12,252 bases of DNA from Anaerolineales bacterium UBA832 (GTDB taxonomy: Bacteria > Chloroflexota > Anaerolineae > Anaerolineales > UBA11657). Below, one piece after another: positions 1 to 6,519 of this stretch. Below the pieces are notes generated by a model, which was not told where the DNA came from, did not search any database, and worked only from the letters and a program-made list of their open reading frames with translations. The stretch spans positions 11,313 to 23,564 of the forward strand of contig DBHI01000037.1 of assembly GCA_002296125.1 (NCBI GenBank), given 5' to 3'. Numbering within the stretch: position 1 is the first letter of the stretch; the number at the start of each line of letters is the position of its first letter. Position numbers and translations under genes: made by a program.

Positions 1-1433
1 CCATATTTATTAATTCTGCCCAGTATCAAACCAAAACACGAAACTATTAGAGTAACCAAAATTGGAAATATCCAATCAGGTCCTGACAACTGATAATGTA
101 TCCATGCAAAATCAGGTAAAACACCATTAAGAAGCAATCTCCAATGACCAATGATTGGAGAAAAATATGTTGTCCACAAGGCTACTGTCCAAGAAGCTCC
201 TGGTATTCCGGTAGAATCAAGAATATCATAATAAGATAAAGGGTTAACCCATATTGCTCCTATCTGAACAATGAAGCCAATGAATGACAATAACAATAAA
301 GCATAATATATTCGAATAGAACGATTTACGCAAAAACACCTGTCGATAACAGGTGACAAAGAAATCATTGCTAAAGTAATCACAGGTAGAAGATAACGTG
401 GACCCCAATTTGTCCCACCAAACCACAATTCACCTCGCACTAATGCATATACTATTACAAAAACACCTAATAATACCAACGGCCACAAAGTATCCGATTT
501 CATATTGTTAGATACAAAGACAGGACCAATCAAAGCCAACAAAAGTACTGGAGAATGCCAAAACACTCCTTTACCTGGACTTAGAAGAAAACCATAAATT
601 CCCGAAAGAGCTATATTGAAATGATCAAATACAAAAGTTAATCTCTCAAAAGGCTGAAAACGAAAAGTTCCTGCCTGAAGTACATCTGTATAAACATAGA
701 ATCCAACAAAAGCCATACCTATAACTACAAATAATGTAACAATAAGCTGCCAGTTTGCAATATTTGATTTCTGAATACGTGATTCTCCAATGAAAGGAAT
801 TATCATCAAAATTGGTAATCCAATCACACCTGATTCCTTTACCATAATACTTAAAAAACCACTAACAACAGCAAATACAAGCCACCTATGAGGTATTCTG
901 TCAGAATTATGCAAAGCAATCCGCCACCTCAGTAATCCATAAGCACAAAGTAACAATGTCAATCCAGCTAAAGGTTCTCTAAAGTAATTCTTGGTATAAG
1001 GCCATGCCATTGTAGTAAAACCATATAGAAGAGTTATCCAAGTAGCAACAATACGTCGATAACCTAACCAACGAACATACATATAAAGTACTACACCCGA
1101 TACTGCAGTAACAAGCATATTTAACAAAAGAACACTATGTGCAACTCCTACATTTGAAAATCTGTCAGCTATCCAAACAAATGGAACACTAAACAATGAT
1201 TGTACTGGTTCAACATATGTATGACCAGGCCAATCTAAGTCAGCAGTCATATTCCTCATAACACTACCACGTCGCGCAAAACTTTCAGACGTATCAAACA
1301 AAAACAGTTCATCTGCAGATATAAAAGTTAATGAGGTTGTCAACCAGTAGGAAATGAACAACACACCAAATAGAACCCAAGCAGTTGTACGATCAACCAA
1401 TGACCAAGTTAAACTAGTTTTTGCTTCAGCCAT
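1..1433 (-). CDS. GT-C type (GT39/PMT-like) integral membrane glycosyltransferase, C-terminus cut by window edge
   Basis: An open frame without stops runs from an ATG at 1433 to the left edge, giving 477 visible codons. The protein is strongly hydrophobic, with about ten or more predicted membrane segments starting near residue 18. An acidic pair (Asp41-Glu42) follows the first membrane segment, where GT-C enzymes carry their catalytic acidic residues. Further landmarks are a Phe-Arg-Glu-Pro-Leu motif at 151-155 and a Trp-Gly-Pro-Arg-Tyr motif at 343-347 just before another membrane segment. GT-C enzymes of this type transfer a sugar from a polyprenyl-phosphate carrier outside the cytoplasmic membrane. 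The acceptor cannot be told from sequence. The start overlaps the end of the WecA-like gene by 8 bases, and an AGGTG lies 9 bases upstream (1443-1447), so translation is probably coupled. It could also be an uncharacterised membrane protein of the same fold with a different role. The coding assignment is firm, the exact function is not. Confidence 0.8.
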   Translation of the reverse strand, partial: MAEAKTSLTWSLVDRTTAWVLFGVLFISYWLTTSLTFISADELFLFDTSESFARRGSVMRNMTADLDWPGHTYVEPVQSLFSVPFVWIADRFSNVGVAHSVLLLNMLVTAVSGVVLYMYVRWLGYRRIVATWITLLYGFTTMAWPYTKNYFREPLAGLTLLLCAYGLLRWRIALHNSDRIPHRWLVFAVVSGFLSIMVKESGVIGLPILMIIPFIGESRIQKSNIANWQLIVTLFVVIGMAFVGFYVYTDVLQAGTFRFQPFERLTFVFDHFNIALSGIYGFLLSPGKGVFWHSPVLLLALIGPVFVSNNMKSDTLWPLVLLGVFVIVYALVRGELWFGGTNWGPRYLLPVITLAMISLSPVIDRCFCVNRSIRIYYALLLLSFIGFIVQIGAIWVNPLSYYDILDSTGIPGASWTVALWTTYFSPIIGHWRLLLNGVLPDFAWIHYQLSGPDWIFPILVTLIVSCFGLILGRINKY

Positions 1434-3165
1434 TTGATCCAACACCTAAGGGATCATTCAATGAATTAAGATTATTGCTATTTAACCAAATTTTATATAA
1501 CACTTTTGCCATCTTTTTGCTATCTTGCACATCATTAACCACTATCCATGGCCCTTGAACATCATCTGTTGCAATAGCATGAGTAATCATATTAGCTACA
1601 CCAAAATTATCCAACATATCTAGTGCTGCTTGAGGATTGGAATGTATCAAGACTCTTGGACATTTCACTCTAGTAAGAATTCTGTTTACTTCAGGTAACA
1701 AGAGAGTTGGTATTACGTTTTCCACAACATTCCCACCTATTATTATCAATTGTGTATCACGAAGATGATTCAATACTTCCGAACTAGCTGAAGAGGACTT
1801 ATTTTCCATAACTGAACCAGTAAGATTAACTAATAATTCCCCACGAATTTTAAGGGCTGAATTAATTAATCCAGCAAATTCTCTTAGTCCAGCAGAAAAT
1901 TGACTACCATATGATTTCATTATTCTCCTTACTGACCCAGGATGATTTGCTATAGCAACAACATAATCTTGCAAGAGAGACATATCTATTTCTCTCAAAT
2001 TTTTATCTGATTTGTTGTCTGACTCAGTTACAGGAGTCACAATTATTGAAACAGATCTTGCCAACAGTGCAATTGCTTCAAGAGTACCGACAAATTCCTT
2101 ACCACCACCTATTGCTGCCACCTGAATATCTGCATTAAGATTGTTGTCACTCACAGTATCCCAAATTAACTCGAATGCATAGATTAGTATGATACCCAAG
2201 ACTAGCATGGCTATAGCCAATATCAAACTAACTTGTAAAGAAGCAACAAATACTACAACAGCAGCTATTAATCCGAAAATTCCACTAGCTACATAAAGTG
2301 CAGTAACTGTCCTACGATGACTTAATCCTAATTTAACCAAACGATGTGAAGTATGATCAATACCTCCCTGCCACCAAGGTTGTCCACGCCTAATTCGTGA
2401 TACCACCACTAGTACAGTATCAAAAAATGGCACTCCCAACACTAATATTGGTACAATCCAAGTCTGAGCAGCAGTAATCTCAGGAAAAGACAATTTAATA
2501 CCCAAAATAGCTAAAGATATTCCAAGTAACATAGATCCGGTATCACCCATAAAACTCACTGCTGGCTGATAATTGTAAAAAAGAAATCCGAGACAAGCTC
2601 CTAATAATGAAGCGGCCAAACTAGCTACTAATACTTGACCATTAATAATAGCTAACAACAAAAAAATTAATGCTGAAACTGCAGAAATACCAGCAGCTAA
2701 TCCATCCATATTATCTTGCAGATTAATTGCATTAATAACAAACACTCCCCAGGCAATAGTTATCATAATGTTCATCCAACCAACAGTGAACAAATCAACA
2801 CGCACGCCACCAAGAGATATAATCAACATTGCTATTATCTGACCAATAATTTTGCCCCTTGGTCCTAAATTAATGCGATCATCAATTAAACCAACAATCG
2901 TAATTAATGTGCCAGCAATTACAATAGCTGCCAATTCATGAAATTCTTTTCCACGACCAAAAATTAACAAACTAAAAATAATTGCTGCCCATATAGCAAG
3001 ACCACCAAGAACTGGTACAGGAGATAAGTGAAATTTATGAGGGCTTGGTCTATCCATAATCCTCATTCTACGTGCCGTCATAAGAGTAATAGGAGTAGCT
3101 ACAAAAGCAATCAAGCCTGCTACCAATGCAATCAAAGAATATCTCACTACAACTTCAGACAACAT
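1426..3165 (-). CDS. WecA/MraY-family polyprenyl-phosphate sugar-1-phosphate transferase with C-terminal YvcK/CofD-like domain
   Basis: The N-terminal two thirds (residues about 1-334) is a multi-pass membrane domain of the GT4 (WecA/MraY/TagO) superfamily, which moves HexNAc-1-phosphate from a UDP-sugar to undecaprenyl phosphate and so begins lipid-linked glycan assembly. Visible motifs are Asp95-Asp96 after a membrane segment, the Asn145..Asn148..Asp151..Asp154-Gly signature, Phe205-Met-Gly-Asp208-Thr-Gly, and the His271-Thr-Ser-His274-Arg sugar-recognition loop. Stand-alone relatives are about 320-380 residues, but this protein has 579. The extra part (346 to about 545) starts with a beta strand and Gly353-354-355 and resembles a shortened, degenerate YvcK/CofD fold. 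The ATG at 3165 overlaps the upstream GT4 gene by 11 bases and has an AGGAG 9 bases upstream. The transferase call is strong. The exact sugar (GlcNAc, GalNAc or other) is not fixed by the sequence, and the tail's role is inference. Confidence 0.93.
   Translation of the reverse strand: MLSEVVVRYSLIALVAGLIAFVATPITLMTARRMRIMDRPSPHKFHLSPVPVLGGLAIWAAIIFSLLIFGRGKEFHELAAIVIAGTLITIVGLIDDRINLGPRGKIIGQIIAMLIISLGGVRVDLFTVGWMNIMITIAWGVFVINAINLQDNMDGLAAGISAVSALIFLLLAIINGQVLVASLAASLLGACLGFLFYNYQPAVSFMGDTGSMLLGISLAILGIKLSFPEITAAQTWIVPILVLGVPFFDTVLVVVSRIRRGQPWWQGGIDHTSHRLVKLGLSHRRTVTALYVASGIFGLIAAVVVFVASLQVSLILAIAMLVLGIILIYAFELIWDTVSDNNLNADIQVAAIGGGKEFVGTLEAIALLARSVSIIVTPVTESDNKSDKNLREIDMSLLQDYVVAIANHPGSVRRIMKSYGSQFSAGLREFAGLINSALKIRGELLVNLTGSVMENKSSSASSEVLNHLRDTQLIIIGGNVVENVIPTLLLPEVNRILTRVKCPRVLIHSNPQAALDMLDNFGVANMITHAIATDDVQGPWIVVNDVQDSKKMAKVLYKIWLNSNNLNSLNDPLGVGSNG
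1531..2130 (-). other. C-terminal YvcK/CofD-like domain region of the WecA-like protein
   Basis: These bases encode residues 346-545, on the cytosolic side after the last membrane helix. Four landmarks appear in the order found in YvcK proteins: a strand plus Gly-Gly-Gly loop (353-355), where YvcK has Gly-Gly-Gly-Thr-Gly; a strand ending Ile-Val-Thr followed by an acidic, Ser/Asn-rich loop (374-390), where YvcK has Asp-Asp-Gly-Gly-Ser-Ser-Gly; an Arg-Gly-Glu-Leu-Leu segment (441-445), matching YvcK Arg-Gly-x-Val-Leu-Pro; and Ile-Ile-Ile-Gly-Gly followed by Val-Ile-Pro-Thr-Leu-Leu-Leu-Pro (474-491), matching the YvcK strand with Gly-Pro-Gly-Ser and Ile-Leu-Pro-Asn-Leu-Leu. Several phosphate- or nucleotide-contacting residues are changed, and the middle of the domain is short. 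Assignment is by eye and needs a profile comparison. Confidence 0.6.
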
Positions 3166-4318
3166 CAGTATGATCTCCTAATAAATTGTTATATAAATAC
3201 ATGGCATTATCAATCATGCCATCGACACTATGGTTATCAATCACATATTTTTGTGCATTATCAACAATATAATCATCAACTTCAAGAGCAATTCTTATAG
3301 TATCTGACAATACATTTGTATCATCAGTAGGAACCAAAAATCCAGTATGTTCATGTTGAATCATATCTGGAACACCTCCCACTTCAGTAGCAACAATTGG
3401 AATTCTAGCTGCCATTGCTTCAATAATTGCAAAGGGAGTACCTTCATTTAATGAAGTATTAACCAAAACATCTATATCAGCATAAATGATATCTAAATCA
3501 CGTCTCCAGCCAGTAAACAATACTGAATCCTCAATTCCTAAAGCATCTACTAACTTGCGAAGCTTTGGTTCTAAAATACCGTCACCCACTATAACAAAAT
3601 ATCCCTCAAACCCATCCTGTAACATCTGATGAGCTGACTTTATAAAGTAATGATGGTTCTTAATCGGAACCAATCTACCTATGTTACCAACAATTGGCCA
3701 GTCTTTTGTTAGAGACAATTCGTCACGTAATTGACCACGCTTGATTGAACAATTCTTATAAATTGATAAATCCAAGCCTAATGACATAACTCGGATTTTT
3801 TCTGCTGGTGCGATATTGTGATTTATGAGTTCATCTCGCACTGAATCACTTACTGTCAAAATAACAGTACTCAATCTAGCTAGTAATCGTTCAACTAGAA
3901 TGACAATCTTTGAAACACCTTTGCCCCAATAACCACTAAACACATGTCCATGAAAAGTATGTACTATTATCGGCACATTTGCCATTTTTGCGGCTACACG
4001 ACCTAAAGCTCCTGCTTTAGCAGTATGAGTATGCACTATCATAGGTGACATATCAAGCATAAATCTCCATAGTCTTGCAAATGTGTACATATCTTTCCAT
4101 AGTGACAGTTTAGGACCAAAATACTGAAACAAATAAAAGTCTAAATCATACTTGTCAGCTAAGTCAGTCATATCACCTTCAGTAAATGTAGTATGACCCG
4201 AAACCAATTTAGGCTCGAAATTCTCCTGATCCAACCTATCAAGTAATTGTGCTACATGCAAGGCAGGTCCACCTATATTCATTCGTGCAATAATATGTAA
4301 GATTCCAACTTTAGTCAT
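3155..4318 (-). CDS. GT4-family cytosolic glycosyltransferase
   Basis: This is a 387-residue GT-B retaining glycosyltransferase. The N-terminal acceptor half opens with a short strand and an Asn-Ile-Gly-Gly-Pro loop (14-18), and carries the Val-His-Thr-His-Thr strand end (95-99) typical of GT4 enzymes. The donor half shows Gly-Arg-Leu..Lys (214-220), a Gly-Asp-Gly turn near 245-247, and the E-x7-E signature Glu292..Glu300 that binds the nucleotide-sugar. It should add a sugar from a nucleotide donor to a lipid-linked glycan at the inner membrane face. Donor and linkage cannot be read from sequence. I start it at the ATG at 4318 rather than the adjoining TTG at 4321, which abuts the TGA of the epimerase gene. 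No clear Shine-Dalgarno is present, so reinitiation after the epimerase stop three bases upstream is likely. Its end overlaps the WecA-like gene by 11 bases. Confidence 0.92.
   Translation of the reverse strand: MTKVGILHIIARMNIGGPALHVAQLLDRLDQENFEPKLVSGHTTFTEGDMTDLADKYDLDFYLFQYFGPKLSLWKDMYTFARLWRFMLDMSPMIVHTHTAKAGALGRVAAKMANVPIIVHTFHGHVFSGYWGKGVSKIVILVERLLARLSTVILTVSDSVRDELINHNIAPAEKIRVMSLGLDLSIYKNCSIKRGQLRDELSLTKDWPIVGNIGRLVPIKNHHYFIKSAHQMLQDGFEGYFVIVGDGILEPKLRKLVDALGIEDSVLFTGWRRDLDIIYADIDVLVNTSLNEGTPFAIIEAMAARIPIVATEVGGVPDMIQHEHTGFLVPTDDTNVLSDTIRIALEVDDYIVDNAQKYVIDNHSVDGMIDNAMYLYNNLLGDHTDVV
3175..3179 (-). promoter_or_regulatory. Shine-Dalgarno for the WecA-like gene, inside the GT4 gene
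   Basis: The minus strand reads AGGAG here, 9 bases before the ATG at 3165. It lies within the last codons of the upstream glycosyltransferase gene. It supports the chosen start and indicates coupled translation. Confidence 0.75.
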
Positions 4319-4321
4319 CAA

Positions 4322-5272
4322 TCAATTATTTGTATTTTTCTCATTACTTCTATACCAATCTATAGTTTGCATCAAACCATCAACAACGCTTGTCTCAGCT
4401 CTAAATTTAAGAACACTTAGAGCTTTATCGACACTTGCATAAGAATGCCTAATATCACCTGATCTAGCATCCTCATAAACAGGAGGAATGTTAACCCCTA
4501 TAAGTTCATGTAAAGTGTCAACTAAATCATTTAGACTATTTCCCGAACCCATAGCAATATTAAAAATCTGACCAGATGCTTCATCATGCATGAGAGCATG
4601 TAAATTGGCATCTACTATATTACCTACATATGTAAAATCACGAGTCTGTTCACCATCACCGTATATTTTAGGACGATCACCTTTTAACAACGCATCTATA
4701 AATTTCGGGATTACAGCTGAATATTCTGAGTTTGGATCCTGTCTAGGTCCAAAAACATTGAAATAACGTAATGCAACTACCTCAAATCCATAAACTGTAT
4801 GAAATGCCATACAATACTGTTCAGCGGCTAATTTGCTTACTCCATATGGAGACAATGGCGCAGGTAACATATCTTCCGTTTTTGGTTCACCTCCTCGAGC
4901 TTCACCATAAATGGAAGATGAACTAGCATACGTCATTCTACGTACATTGGAATCTCTGCTTGCAACCAACATATTTAAAGTAGCAATCACACCTGCCTGA
5001 TTATTTCCAATAGGATCGTCTATTGAACGTGGGACACTAGGAATAGCTGCTTGATGAATAACATAATCTACACCATCAACAATTGTACGAGCATAATCCA
5101 ATTCCGACAGATCTCCTTCAACAATTTCAATAGATTCACTTATTGCATCAAGATTTTCTAATTTCCCAGTAGAGAAATTGTCCGCAACACGTACATCTTT
5201 ACCTTGCGACACAAGTGATGACACAATGTTCGAACCAATAAAACCTGCTCCACCCGTTACAAGATATTTCAA
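4322..5272 (-). CDS. UDP-N-acetylglucosamine 4-epimerase-like SDR (GalE/WbpP type)
   Basis: This 316-residue extended short-chain dehydrogenase interconverts a UDP-hexose or UDP-HexNAc with its C4 epimer, using bound NAD. The Rossmann loop Gly7-Gly-Ala-Gly10-Phe-Ile-Gly13, the Ser-Ser-Ser-Ser-Ile-Tyr-Gly strand (117-123) and the catalytic Tyr143-x3-Lys147 are all intact. The Arg-Tyr-Phe-Asn-Val-Phe-Gly-Pro-Arg-Gln-Asp-Pro stretch (169-180) is close to the WbpP/Gne group. Gly-Asp-Ile-Arg-His-Ser (272-277) puts a small Ser277 where E. coli GalE has bulky Tyr299 and WbpP has a serine, which favours N-acetylated substrates (inference). It probably makes UDP-GalNAc for the neighbouring transferases. 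The start codon is TTG at 5272. It is supported by AAAGGTG five bases upstream and by the Rossmann strand beginning at residue 2. It follows the largest gap in the locus (73 bases). A UDP-glucose or UDP-uronate epimerase is a less likely alternative. Confidence 0.9.
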   Translation of the reverse strand: MKYLVTGGAGFIGSNIVSSLVSQGKDVRVADNFSTGKLENLDAISESIEIVEGDLSELDYARTIVDGVDYVIHQAAIPSVPRSIDDPIGNNQAGVIATLNMLVASRDSNVRRMTYASSSSIYGEARGGEPKTEDMLPAPLSPYGVSKLAAEQYCMAFHTVYGFEVVALRYFNVFGPRQDPNSEYSAVIPKFIDALLKGDRPKIYGDGEQTRDFTYVGNIVDANLHALMHDEASGQIFNIAMGSGNSLNDLVDTLHELIGVNIPPVYEDARSGDIRHSYASVDKALSVLKFRAETSVVDGLMQTIDWYRSNEKNTNN

Positions 5273-5277
5273 ATCTG

Positions 5278-5284
5278 CACCTTT
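5278..5284 (-). promoter_or_regulatory. Shine-Dalgarno that fixes the TTG start of the epimerase gene
   Basis: The minus strand reads AAAGGTG here, five bases before the TTG at 5272-5270. Together with the Rossmann strand that begins one codon later, it identifies the TTG as the real start. Confidence 0.75.
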
Positions 5285-5306
5285 TCTACAATTATATTAT
5301 TCATAT

Positions 5307-5332
5307 TATATCTATAAACTATATCTATAAAC
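5307..5332. repeat. Perfect tandem 13-bp duplication in the intergenic gap
   Basis: The plus-strand unit TATATCTATAAAC occurs twice head to tail with no mismatch. It lies in the 73-base gap (5273-5345) between the GT4 gene and the epimerase gene. The flanking gap is almost pure A/T and contains two TATAAT-like hexamers on the minus strand (5305-5310 and 5291-5296), but no good -35 element. It may be a chance slippage duplication, or part of a weak internal promoter or protein-binding site. Confidence 0.6.
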
Positions 5333-5345
5333 TTTTCTAGTAATA

Positions 5346-6482
5346 TCAATTAGAGCAACTCACTTTGCTATCTAAAAGTGATCCATATGTATCCTCAATA
5401 TTGTCAACCATGCTTTTTACAGAAAACTTATTTTCTACTCTTATTTTTCCGTTCTGACCAAATGTTAACATTTGATTAGGAGAAGACAATATATCCAGTA
5501 TTCTACTAGAAATTTCTTTCATATCTTTCGATTTTACTAACCAACCTGTTTCACCATGTACGACAACTTCAGGTATACCACCCACTTTTGTAGCTACAAT
5601 TGGTAATGACTGTGACATAGCTTCTAACAACACTAGACCAAATCCTTCCCATTCAGAAGTCATCACAAATAAATCTGCATTAGACAATATTCGAAGTACA
5701 TCAGTACGCCATCCAGCAAATCTCACATTCCGTACTAAATCTAAATTCTCCACCATGTTTTCAAGCGACGCTCTTAAAGGACCATCACCTAACAATAACA
5801 AAGATGTATCCGGCAATTGATCAACTACAGATCTAAATGCCTGCAGCAACCATTTATGACCTTTTTGATCAGCGAGACGAGCTACGCAGACTAATATTGA
5901 ACCTTTAGGTAAACAAAACTCTGAACGCAAATTACAATGATCTGGAGAACCCAAAGATTCAATACATAAACCATAATGAATCGTAGATATATTTTCAGGT
6001 AATACCTTTTCTACATTCATAGTATATTCACGCACTCTTTCTGAAATAGCAATAAATTGACTGGTAAATCTATTGACCAATCGCAAAACAACGATTAAGG
6101 GCCAACCTTTTCGGAATGGATCATCATTATGGCGAGAAGAAACTATAATAGGCACACGCCCAAAATAAGCAGCTATAGAACCATAAAGATCTGCATGTAA
6201 CAAATGTGTATGTACAATTGTAGGAGATAACAAACGCAACTTGTACCACAACTTGAAAATCAACGATATATCCAAATGACCATTAATTTGCATCTCTTCA
6301 TTATGAATACCAACTTCATCTAGTTCACTACAAAATTGTTGAGACAATCCATTAGGTTCAGAAAGTACTATTACAGAGATGTCAAATTTTTCTTTATCTA
6401 ACTTAGGTAACATAGTTATTAAATGCCTTTCCGCACCTGCAATACCTGTGACTTTAATAATATGTATAATCTTCGTAATCAT
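5346..6482 (-). CDS. GT4-family cytosolic glycosyltransferase
   Basis: This is a 378-residue GT-B glycosyltransferase, a distant relative of the GT4 enzyme at 3155-4318 but clearly not a recent duplicate. The N-terminal half has the Gly-Ile-Ala-Gly-Ala-Glu-Arg loop (13-19), like many GT4 capsule and exopolysaccharide transferases, and Val-His-Thr-His at 90-93. The C-terminal half carries Ala-Arg-Leu..Gln-Lys (201-207), a Gly-Asp-Gly turn (232-234), and the E-x7-E pair Glu279..Glu287 inside Glu-Gly-Phe-Gly. It should extend the lipid-linked glycan in the cytosol with a sugar from a UDP, GDP or other nucleotide donor. The exact sugar is unknown. The ATG at 6482 is preceded by six T residues (minus strand) with no recognisable Shine-Dalgarno, so expression may be low or depend on another signal. 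It follows the GT-C gene after 37 bases and precedes the 73-base gap. Confidence 0.92.
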   Translation of the reverse strand: MITKIIHIIKVTGIAGAERHLITMLPKLDKEKFDISVIVLSEPNGLSQQFCSELDEVGIHNEEMQINGHLDISLIFKLWYKLRLLSPTIVHTHLLHADLYGSIAAYFGRVPIIVSSRHNDDPFRKGWPLIVVLRLVNRFTSQFIAISERVREYTMNVEKVLPENISTIHYGLCIESLGSPDHCNLRSEFCLPKGSILVCVARLADQKGHKWLLQAFRSVVDQLPDTSLLLLGDGPLRASLENMVENLDLVRNVRFAGWRTDVLRILSNADLFVMTSEWEGFGLVLLEAMSQSLPIVATKVGGIPEVVVHGETGWLVKSKDMKEISSRILDILSSPNQMLTFGQNGKIRVENKFSVKSMVDNIEDTYGSLLDSKVSCSN

Positions 6483-6519
6483 AAAAAATACAATTGTAAC
6501 GCACTAAATACAATAACAA

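Noticed and set aside
244..426. 60-codon open frame on the minus strand
   Set aside because: It lies in another frame inside the left-edge GT-C gene, whose frame is open throughout and shows family motifs.
3028..3300. Plus-strand open frame; similar short plus-strand frames at 7298-7525, 7578-7763, 10238-10444, 10927-11199 and 11623-11955
   Set aside because: All sit opposite well-supported genes, have no recognisable domain and no Shine-Dalgarno, and reflect the low density of stops opposite A/T-rich coding sequence.
4319..4321. TTG start for the GT4 gene at 4321
   Set aside because: The next codon is an ATG, and the TTG directly abuts the epimerase stop, so the ATG at 4318 is more likely.
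5291..5310. Internal promoter from two TATAAT-like hexamers
   Set aside because: No acceptable -35 element lies at the right distance, and such hexamers are common in this A/T-rich gap, so it is not listed as a promoter.
3155..6482. The two GT4 genes as a recent tandem duplication
   Set aside because: They share only family motifs, and their loop sequences and lengths differ throughout.
6489..6498. Palindrome TACAATTGTA just upstream of the GT4 start at 6482
   Set aside because: Ten bases with no loop cannot form a terminator hairpin, and the composition makes chance likely.
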